DNA of 8,046 nucleotides from an uncultured Oscillospiraceae bacterium (lineage in GTDB: Bacteria > Bacillota > Clostridia > Oscillospirales > Oscillospiraceae). A program made the translations under genes and the position numbers. Each line of letters starts with the position of its first letter. The stretch's first letter is position 1. This document shows, piece by piece, positions 1-4,620 of this stretch. The DNA is taken from positions 1-8,046 of the forward strand of contig CAKTBC010000081.1 of assembly GCA_934533005.1 (NCBI GenBank), in the 5' to 3' direction. The notes under the pieces were generated by a model that did no database searches, had not been told where the DNA came from, and saw nothing but the letters and a program-made list of their open reading frames with translations.

Positions 1-519
1 GATGATCTTTTCGCGCAATATGGCGGCATAGGTCTCCATGAATTCGCCCTGCGCCACGCTCCCGCCGGGGGCGAGCGGCGTCTCCTCCGCGGCCAGACGG
101 AGAATTTCGCGCACGTCCGCGCTCTCCGCGCCGCCCGCGGCGGTGAAGAATTTGAGCCCGTTGCGGTTCCAGGGCAGGTGGCTCGCCGTGATCATGACCG
201 CCGCTTCGAAGGGGCTCTCCCCCGTCACGGTCGTCATGAACATCGCCGGGGTGGTGCAGAGACCGAGATCGGTCACCGCCGCGCCGCACGCGGCGAGCGT
301 TTCGCAAAGCGTTTTGGCGATCGCCTCGCCCGAAAGGCGCGAGTCGCGCCCGACACTCACGCGGAAGCTTTCCTTTCCGAGCCGTGCGCGCAGAAAGCGC
401 GCAAAGCCGCCCGCGATGGCGCGCACCGCCGCATCGTCAAGCGTGACCGCTTCGCCCTCCACGCCCGCGAGCGCCACACCGCGCACGTCGCTGCCGTTTT
501 GCAGTTTTGCAAGATCCAT
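1..519 (-). CDS. Phosphoglucomutase/phosphomannomutase, N-terminal part (runs off left edge)
   Basis: The minus strand stays open from an ATG at 519 to the window edge, giving 173 codons of an alpha-D-phosphohexomutase. These enzymes interconvert hexose 1- and 6-phosphates in the cytoplasm to supply sugar nucleotides. Visible family features are NGSDVRG near residues 8-14 (substrate/phosphate-loop region), GRDSR at 57-61, and the active-site loop TASHLPWNRNGLKFF at 111-125. S113 is the expected phosphoserine. The loop reads SHLP rather than the common SHNP, a variant I recall from a distinct PMM/PGM-like subgroup. A GGGAGGG ribosome binding site lies just before the ATG. The gene is divergent from the MATE gene. 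The sugar-binding and C-terminal domains lie outside the window, so glucose versus mannose specificity cannot be decided. Confidence 0.9.
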   Translation of the reverse strand, partial: MDLAKLQNGSDVRGVALAGVEGEAVTLDDAAVRAIAGGFARFLRARLGKESFRVSVGRDSRLSGEAIAKTLCETLAACGAAVTDLGLCTTPAMFMTTVTGESPFEAAVMITASHLPWNRNGLKFFTAAGGAESADVREILRLAAEETPLAPGGSVAQGEFMETYAAILREKII

Positions 520-554
520 ATTCCGTCCCTCCCGGAAGTATTTTTATTTTCTCT

Positions 555-583
555 ATTTTACCGCGCCGGGGCGCTCTTTGCAA
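555..583 (-). promoter_or_regulatory. Promoter of the phosphohexomutase gene
   Basis: Read on the minus strand, a -35 box TTGCAA (583-578) and a -10 box TAAAAT (560-555) are separated by exactly 17 bp. The -10 lies 35 bp upstream of the ATG at 519, which fits a short leader carrying the GGGAGGG site. This is sequence evidence only. Confidence 0.6.
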
Positions 584-618
584 CGCGCTTTTCCCCTCTT
601 TCTCTTTGCAGAGCGGCG

Positions 619-627
619 TGATATAAT
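619..627 (+). promoter_or_regulatory. Extended -10 promoter of the MATE gene
   Basis: TGATATAAT at 619-627 is a consensus extended -10 element (TG, one base, TATAAT). No good -35 box is found 16-18 bp upstream, so the TG extension may compensate. The start codon follows 35 bp later, with an AAGGTG ribosome binding site at 650-655. This promoter is divergent from that of the phosphohexomutase gene, and the two are separated by only about 35 bp. Confidence 0.6.
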
Positions 628-662
628 ACGATTTTAGTTTTTATAGGTTAAGGTGAATTCCC

Positions 663-2036
663 ATGCCACAGAAAAATAACCCCGCGCTCGGCACCGCCCC
701 GGTCGGCAAACTCTTCTGGCGTCTGGCGCTCCCGGCGATATTGGCGCAGCTCGTAAACGTTCTTTATAATATTGTAGACCGCGTCTACATCGGCCATTTG
801 CCGGACATCGGCGCGGCGGCGCTCACCGGCGTCGGCGTAACGCTTCCGGCCATCATGATCATCTCGGCGTTTGCCGCGCTCGTGAGCGCGGGCGGCGCGC
901 CGCGAGTATCCATGCTCATGGGAAAGGGCGATCCGGACGGCGCGGAGCGCATCATCGGCACGTGTACGTTCACGCTCTGCGGCATTTCGCTCGTGCTCAC
1001 GCTCGTCATGCAGCTTTTCGCCGCGCCGATCCTCCGGCTCTTCGGTGCGAGCGGGGCAACGCTCCCCTACGCGCTCGAATACATCACGATCTACAGTCTC
1101 GGCACGATCTTCGTGCAGCTCGCGCTGGGGCTCAACGCCTTCATCACGGCGCAGGGCTTTTCCACAACGAGCATGCTCACCGTGACGATCGGCGCGGCGC
1201 TCAACATTGTGCTCGATCCGCTGTTCATGTTCGTTTTCGGCATGGGCGTGCGCGGCGCGGCGCTCGCCACGATCCTCTCGCAGGCGGTCTCATGCGCGTG
1301 GGTTGTGCGCTTCCTCTGCTCGGAAAAGTCCACGCTGCGGCTGCGCGCAAGAAATCTGCGGCTGGATACGAAGCTCCTTCTCCCCTGTCTCGCACTGGGG
1401 CTCTCGCCGTTCATCATGCAGATCACGGAAAATCTCGTCGCGGTGAGCTTCAATGTGACGCTCCTCCGCTTTGCCGGGGACACCGCCGTCGGCGCGGTGA
1501 CGATTCTCACCTCCGTAATGAGCCTTTCCATGCAGCTTCTGCACGGGCTCACGCAGGGTGCGCAGCCCATCATGAGCTTCAGCTATGGCGCTGGGAACGG
1601 ACAGCGCGTTCGCGAGACGTTCCGCATTCTGTTTGTAAGCTGTCTCACGGGGTCGATGCTCGTGTGGGCGGCGTGCATGCTCTTCCCCGGTACGGTCGCC
1701 GGAATCTTCACGCCGGACGCGGAGCTTTCCGCCTACACCGCGTGGGCGATGCGCGTATACATGGCCGCGAGCGGCATTTTCGGCATCCAGATCGCCTGCC
1801 AGCAGAGCTTTATTGCGCTCGGCCAGGCGAAGATCGCGATCTTCCTTGCGCTGCTGCGCAAGGTGCTGCTGCTCATCCCGCTCATCCTCATCCTGCCGCG
1901 GCTCGGCATTTTTGAAAACGCCGCCTTCGCCGTGTTCCTCGCCGAGCCCGTTTCCGATACGCTCGCCGTATGCACGACGGCCACCCTGTTCTTCACCCGC
2001 TTCGGCAAGCTCACCGCCGGGGCGGAAAACGCCTGA
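663..2036 (+). CDS. MATE family multidrug/cation efflux transporter
   Basis: This 457-residue polytopic membrane protein belongs to the multidrug and toxic compound extrusion family. Members export cationic drugs or metabolites using a sodium or proton gradient. Its length and about 12 hydrophobic segments match the family. The first MatE repeat opens with GKLFWRLALPAILAQLVN (residues 15-32) followed by the typical NIVDRVYIGH (36-45). GGAPRVSMLMGKGD (77-90) and NIVLDPLFMFVFGMGVRGAA (181-200) are further family signatures. A second repeat begins near residue 235. The start is supported by AAGGTG 7 bp upstream and by the promoter before it. The GNAT gene follows after 23 bp and is likely co-transcribed. 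It looks closest to the DinF/MepA-type bacterial branch, but the substrate cannot be predicted. Confidence 0.93.
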   Translation: MPQKNNPALGTAPVGKLFWRLALPAILAQLVNVLYNIVDRVYIGHLPDIGAAALTGVGVTLPAIMIISAFAALVSAGGAPRVSMLMGKGDPDGAERIIGTCTFTLCGISLVLTLVMQLFAAPILRLFGASGATLPYALEYITIYSLGTIFVQLALGLNAFITAQGFSTTSMLTVTIGAALNIVLDPLFMFVFGMGVRGAALATILSQAVSCAWVVRFLCSEKSTLRLRARNLRLDTKLLLPCLALGLSPFIMQITENLVAVSFNVTLLRFAGDTAVGAVTILTSVMSLSMQLLHGLTQGAQPIMSFSYGAGNGQRVRETFRILFVSCLTGSMLVWAACMLFPGTVAGIFTPDAELSAYTAWAMRVYMAASGIFGIQIACQQSFIALGQAKIAIFLALLRKVLLLIPLILILPRLGIFENAAFAVFLAEPVSDTLAVCTTATLFFTRFGKLTAGAENA

Positions 2037-2059
2037 TATATCCCAACGGAGCGATTTCC

Positions 2060-2551
2060 ATGACCATCACCGTAAGAAAATACACCCCCGCCGACCTGAC
2101 GGCGGCGGCGGAGATCTGGAACGAGGTCGTCCGCGACGGCGTCGCCTTCCCGCAGACCGAGCCTCTCACCGAAACGACCGGCGCGGAGTTTTTCGCCGCG
2201 CAGAGCCATACCGGCGTCGCCGTGAACGAGAGCGGCGAAATTCTCGGGCTTTACATCCTGCACCCGAACAACGTCGGCCGCTGCGGCCACATCGCAAACG
2301 CGAGCTACGCCGTGAAGGGCACGGCGCGCGGCGAACACATCGGCGAGGCGCTCGTAAAGGACTGCCTCGCGCAGGCGAAGGCGCTCGGCTTTCGCATCAT
2401 GCAGTTCAACGCGGTCGTGGCGTTCAACACGCACGCGCGCCATCTCTACGAGCGGCTCGGCTTCACGCAGCTCGGCACGATCCCCGGCGGCTTCCGTCTT
2501 GACGACGGGACATATGTCGATATCTGTCCGTATTACAAAGCGCTCGATTGA
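2060..2551 (+). CDS. GNAT family N-acetyltransferase
   Basis: This 163-residue cytoplasmic protein has the GCN5-related acetyltransferase fold, which transfers an acetyl group from acetyl-CoA to an amine. It begins with the usual TVRKYTPADL strand and helix. The acetyl-CoA-binding motif A is seen as ARGEHIGEALV (89-99); the first glycine of the R-x-x-G-x-G signature is replaced by H93. Motif B is visible as NTHARHLYERLGF (123-135). An ATG 90 bp upstream in frame lies inside the MATE gene. The start at 2060 is preferred because GGAG lies 8 bp before it and the family fold begins there. Its position after an efflux pump hints at a shared detoxification or resistance role, but the substrate is unknown. 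Confidence 0.9.
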   Translation: MTITVRKYTPADLTAAAEIWNEVVRDGVAFPQTEPLTETTGAEFFAAQSHTGVAVNESGEILGLYILHPNNVGRCGHIANASYAVKGTARGEHIGEALVKDCLAQAKALGFRIMQFNAVVAFNTHARHLYERLGFTQLGTIPGGFRLDDGTYVDICPYYKALD

Positions 2552-2559
2552 GGTATACT
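2533..2559 (+). promoter_or_regulatory. Weak candidate promoter ahead of the bile salt hydrolase gene
   Basis: TATACT at 2554-2559, directly after the GNAT stop codon, resembles a -10 box. TTACAA at 2533-2538 could act as -35, but the spacing is only 15 bp. A transcript from here would carry the whole palindromic repeat at 2570-2710 as its leader. Evidence is thin. Confidence 0.25.
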
Positions 2560-2569
2560 ATAAGACAGC

Positions 2570-2710
2570 GGGAGAACCCCTCCGTCTTTTGCCTGCGGCA
2601 AAATCCATCCCCCATTAGGGGAGGCAAGCCGGTTTTCTGCATACGCTCTTGGCTCCCCTAATAGGGGAGCTGGCAGCGGCATAGCCGCTGACTGAGGGGT
2701 TTCCCCCGTA
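2570..2710. repeat. Palindromic intergenic repeat made of two inverted arms
   Basis: The 183-bp gap between the GNAT and hydrolase genes is almost filled by an element whose ends are inverted copies of each other. The left end reads GGGAGAACCCCTCCGTC, and the right end, complemented, reads GGGGGAAACCCCTCAGTC. Each arm has a small hairpin (TTTTGCC/GGCAAAA at 2587-2603; CAGCGGC/GCCGCTG at 2674-2690). Each arm also has a CCCC/GGGG hairpin (2610-2621; GCTCCCCT/AGGGGAGC at 2652-2670) and an inward GGCAAGCC or TTGGCTCC border. This resembles interspersed REP/MITE-like repeats I recall from Ruminococcaceae-type genomes. No transposase is present. As RNA it would fold strongly and might act as a processing or termination site. 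Confidence 0.65.
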
Positions 2711-2734
2711 GTAACCAAAACGAGGTGTTCCATC

Positions 2735-3709
2735 ATGTGCACAGCCGCCACATACAAAACCTCCGGCTTCTATTTTGGCCGGACACTCGATTACGAATTT
2801 TCCTACGGCGACGAGATCGCCGTAACGCCCCGGCGCTTCCCGCTCGCCTTTCGCGGCGGCGCAGCTCTCGGCGAGCACTACGCCCTGCTCGGCATGGCGC
2901 ACGTAGCCGACGGCTATCCGCTCTACTATGACGCCATGAACGAAAAGGGGCTCTGCATGGCGGGGCTGAACTTTGTCGGCAACGCCGCCTATGCTGCGCC
3001 GCGCGGTGATGCGCGGGACATTGTGCAGTTTGAATTCATCCCGTGGACCCTCGCGAAGTGCGCTTCCGTTTCGGAGGCTCGCGCGCTGCTCACGGAGACG
3101 AACCTCACCGGCACGCCGTTTTCCGCGCAGCTTCCCGCCGCGCAGCTCCACTGGCTGCTCGCGGATAAGGACGAGTGCGTTACGATTGAATCCACGGCGG
3201 ACGGTCTGCACGTATACGATAACCCCGCCGGGGTCCTGACGAACAACCCGCCGTTCCCGCAGCAGCTCTTCCGGCTGAACGATTATCAATCTCTTTCCCC
3301 GCGGCAGCCGGAAAATACGTTCGCGCCCGCGCTCGATCTGCGCTCCTACAGCCGCGGTATGGGCGCGCTTGGGCTGCCCGGTGATCTCTCGTCCGGCTCG
3401 CGCTTCGTGCGCGCGGCGTTCACGCGCGCCAACTCCGTCTCCGGCAGCTCGGAAGCGGAGAGCGTCAGCCAGTTTTTCCACATTCTCGGCGCCGTGGAGC
3501 AGGTGCGCGGCTGCTGCGAGGTCGCGCCCGGCAAGCACGAGATCACGATCTATACCTCCTGCTGCAGCGCGCAGCGCGGCATTTACTACTATACAACCTA
3601 CGAAAACCGCCGCATCCGCGCCGTGGACATGCACCGCTGCAATCTTGACGCCGCAGCGCTCACCTGTTTCGCCCCGCGCACGGAGGAGGACGTTTTCTTC
3701 CAGAACTGA
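2735..3709 (+). CDS. bsh: Choloylglycine hydrolase family protein, probable bile salt hydrolase
   Basis: This 324-residue N-terminal-nucleophile hydrolase is of the Ntn type and typical length for bile salt hydrolases and penicillin V acylases. It cleaves the amide bond of conjugated bile acids or related linear amides. The start must be at 2735 because C2, exposed after Met removal, is the catalytic nucleophile; AGGTG lies 7 bp upstream. Other expected active-site residues are R16 and D19 in FGRTLDYE, N79 in EKGLCMAGLNF, N170/N171 in NPAGVLTNNPPF, and an arginine in GDLSSGSRFVRAAF (217-229; R223 or R226). The GLNF and GDLSS.SRFVR segments resemble the bile salt hydrolase branch more than the penicillin V acylase branch. 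No signal peptide is seen, so it is cytoplasmic. It appears monocistronic, between the palindromic repeat and a hairpin terminator. Exact bile-acid preference is unknown. Confidence 0.9.
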   Translation: MCTAATYKTSGFYFGRTLDYEFSYGDEIAVTPRRFPLAFRGGAALGEHYALLGMAHVADGYPLYYDAMNEKGLCMAGLNFVGNAAYAAPRGDARDIVQFEFIPWTLAKCASVSEARALLTETNLTGTPFSAQLPAAQLHWLLADKDECVTIESTADGLHVYDNPAGVLTNNPPFPQQLFRLNDYQSLSPRQPENTFAPALDLRSYSRGMGALGLPGDLSSGSRFVRAAFTRANSVSGSSEAESVSQFFHILGAVEQVRGCCEVAPGKHEITIYTSCCSAQRGIYYYTTYENRRIRAVDMHRCNLDAAALTCFAPRTEEDVFFQN

Positions 3710-3719
3710 ACAAACGTGC

Positions 3720-3758
3720 CAAATGCCCCGGCAGACCTTTCGTCCGCCGGGGCATTTG
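3720..3758 (+). terminator. Hairpin after the bile salt hydrolase gene
   Basis: A 13-bp perfect stem (CAAATGCCCCGGC at 3720-3732 with its complement at 3746-3758) encloses a 13-nt loop, 10 bp after the stop codon. The only thymines on the 3' side (ATTT) belong to the stem, so it is a weak intrinsic terminator by the T-tract rule. Since it sits between convergent genes it may serve both. Confidence 0.6.
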
Positions 3759-3776
3759 CCGTCCGAAGCGCCGGCT

Positions 3777-3938
3777 TTATTCCATTTTAATGTTCTTCGC
3801 GGACAGGTACATATCCTCCGTCGCCTGCTGCGCGGCGGCCAGCTTTCGCTCCGCTTCCTTCACACAGCCCGCCTGGATCAGACACAGCGCCTCCGTGACC
3901 GCGCTGAACAGGTAGAAAAACATACGGTGAAAAAGCAA
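3777..3938 (-). CDS. Small conserved-looking protein, about 53 residues, TTG start
   Basis: A short minus-strand frame encodes the sequence LFHRMFFYLFSAVTEALCLI followed by a charged, alanine-rich helix ending AAQQATEDMYLSAKN. No ATG is well placed. One at 3890 (MFFY) is about 20 bp beyond the GGAGG site and those at 3971 and 3959 precede it or overlap it. The in-frame TTG at 3938-3936 lies exactly 7 bp after GGAGG (3950-3946), so I take TTG as the start. The protein appears to be two helices, a hydrophobic one and an amphipathic one, with no signal peptide or catalytic motif. Short proteins with an AQQxxEE-type C-terminus occur, as I recall, in clostridial prophage and mobile regions. The function is unknown. 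A TATAAT box lies at 4001-3996, and the gene is divergent from the ribbon-helix-helix gene. Confidence 0.65.
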   Translation of the reverse strand: MLFHRMFFYLFSAVTEALCLIQAGCVKEAERKLAAAQQATEDMYLSAKNIKME

Positions 3939-3979
3939 AAGACGCCCTCCCTTCTGCATCCGTTTTTGCACTCAAATTT

Positions 3980-3995
3980 GTACGCATATGTGTAC
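3980..3995. promoter_or_regulatory. Candidate operator palindrome GTACGCATATGTGTAC
   Basis: This 16-bp site equals its own complement at 14 of 16 positions (GTAC-n-CATATG-n-GTAC). It starts 1 bp downstream of the -10 box of the small minus-strand gene, over the expected transcription start. The half-site GTACGC recurs at 4304-4309, just after the -10-like box of the divergent RHH gene. This placement suggests a repressor operator, plausibly for the RHH protein, but that is inference. Confidence 0.4.
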
Positions 3996-4022
3996 ATTAT
4001 AATAGATTGCGTCGATTAACAA
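3996..4022 (-). promoter_or_regulatory. Promoter of the small minus-strand gene
   Basis: A perfect TATAAT (4001-3996) lies about 57 bp upstream of the TTG start. The nearest -35-like hexamer is TTGTTA (4022-4017), with a short 15-bp spacer. It lies inside the terminal inverted repeat of the adjacent element, so the element may supply half of this promoter. Confidence 0.5.
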
Positions 4023-4282
4023 GGGCACACGCGGTTCTGCCGGGCGGAAATGCCCTCATACGGCGTCAAAGCCCTTGAGAATACACAAAGTATTCTCTGC
4101 GGTCTTTTCCTTGTCTGCGAGCATTTCTGCTCCGGCAGAACTGCTTCGCATCGGACAGCCTTGGATTTTCGAGGGATTTTTGTTCTTTTGGACGCAGGCG
4201 GGCTGTCGCCCGCCAAGGAGAAAAGAGCAAAAAGCACCGAAAAGACTGGCTGTCCGACGTGCGTGCCCTTGTTAATCGACGC
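4009..4282. mobile_element. 274-bp element with 20-bp terminal inverted repeats and branched palindromic interior
   Basis: The ends are perfect 20-bp inverted copies, GCGTCGATTAACAAGGGCAC at 4009-4028 and its complement at 4263-4282. Arm I pairs GTTCTGCCGG (4034-4043) with 4132-4141 and GAAATGC (4047-4053) with 4121-4127. It is capped by hairpin GAGAATAC/GTATTCTC (4077-4097). Arm II pairs TCGGACAGCC (4151-4160) with 4248-4257. Inside it a U-rich strand pairs with an A-rich strand, and GGCGGGC-TGTC-GCCCGCC (4197-4214) forms the cap. As single-stranded nucleic acid it would form an outer stem with two branched arms. No coding sequence or transposase is convincing, and no target-site duplication is evident. 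A non-autonomous MITE-like element is most likely; a structured RNA is the alternative. Confidence 0.65.
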
Positions 4283-4295
4283 TTCCCTTTCTGAT

Positions 4296-4316
4296 TACAA
4301 TATGTACGCAGGAGGG
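4296..4316 (+). promoter_or_regulatory. -10-like box and ribosome binding site of the RHH gene
   Basis: TACAAT (4296-4301) resembles a -10 box, with no good -35 at 17 bp; a TTGTTA in the element's right end is 21 bp away. GGAGGG follows at 4311-4316. If transcription starts near the GTACGC half-site the leader would be extremely short, so the promoter may instead lie inside the element. The box is tentative; the ribosome binding site is strong. Confidence 0.35.
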
Positions 4317-4322
4317 AAAATG

Positions 4323-4520
4323 ATGGATTCTTTTAAACTTGACACTTCCGAGAAAAAAATGTCCTCCGTCAGCCGGACGATCCGGATGAAGGAGGAGACG
4401 TTTGACCGCATTTGTGAGATCAACCTGAAAACCGGCATATCGTTCAACCGGATCGTGAATCAATGCATTGAGTACGCGCTGGAGCGGTACGAGGAACCGC
4501 CGGAGGACCATGCGGAATAA
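4323..4520 (+). CDS. Small ribbon-helix-helix (Arc/CopG-like) DNA-binding protein
   Basis: The gene encodes 65 residues. The core SRTIRMKEETFDRICEIN with GISFNRIVNQCIEYALERY fits the ribbon-helix-helix pattern. A short basic beta strand (about residues 18-22) is followed by helix A, a GISFN turn near residues 39-43, and helix B. Such proteins dimerise through the strand and contact the major groove with it, usually as autoregulatory repressors of phage, plasmid or antitoxin genes. Two adjacent ATGs exist. The second (4323) lies 7 bp after GGAGG and is preferred over the first (4320, 4 bp). The C-terminus is acidic (EEPPEDHAE). It is divergent from another very small gene and close to palindromic sites that could be its operators. 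No toxin gene is adjacent in the same orientation. Confidence 0.75.
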   Translation: MDSFKLDTSEKKMSSVSRTIRMKEETFDRICEINLKTGISFNRIVNQCIEYALERYEEPPEDHAE

Positions 4521-4525
4521 GCAAC

Positions 4526-4558
4526 ACCGCCCCTGCGGCCTGAAGCCGCAGGGGCGGT
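4526..4558. terminator. First of two tandem hairpins between RHH gene and kup
   Basis: A 14-bp perfect stem, ACCGCCCCTGCGGC (4526-4539) with its complement at 4545-4558 and a 5-nt loop, begins 5 bp after the RHH stop codon. On the plus strand it is followed by the second hairpin rather than by a T-tract. On the minus strand it is followed by a T-containing stretch (GTTGCTTATT), so it may also stop kup transcription. Confidence 0.65.
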
Positions 4559-4620
4559 ATCTCTCCCTCCGGCACGGCGTACAACGCCGTGCCGGAGGGA
4601 GAGATTTCTTTGCTTTATTT
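4559..4620 (+). terminator. Second tandem hairpin: 22-bp perfect stem with T-rich tail
   Basis: ATCTCTCCCTCCGGCACGGCGT-type arms (4559-4580 and 4584-4605) pair perfectly over 22 bp around a 3-nt loop. The T-rich tail TTTCTTTGCTTTATTT on the plus strand makes it a strong terminator for the RHH transcript. The tail overlaps the stop codon of the convergent kup gene, for which the hairpin lies 9 bp downstream, so it is probably shared. Confidence 0.8.

Noticed and set aside
962..1915. Plus-strand frame overlapping the MATE gene
   Set aside because: Low-complexity arginine/histidine-rich translation; the MATE frame is unambiguous.
2615..3634. Long open frame on the minus strand opposite the bile salt hydrolase gene
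   Set aside because: It mirrors the GC-rich codon pattern of the real gene, has an arginine/alanine-rich composition with no domain, and extends into the palindromic repeat.
4000..4291. Target-site duplication around the 274-bp element
   Set aside because: The flanks (…TAGATT and TTCCCT…) share no clear direct repeat, so insertion by a standard transposase is not proven.
4050..4322. Upstream extension of the RHH protein through the palindromic element
   Set aside because: It would translate the structured element, has no ribosome binding site, and the strong GGAGGG before 4323 fixes the start.
3777..4520. Classical toxin-antitoxin operon
   Set aside because: The two small genes are divergent rather than co-directional, and the 53-residue protein shows no toxin motif.
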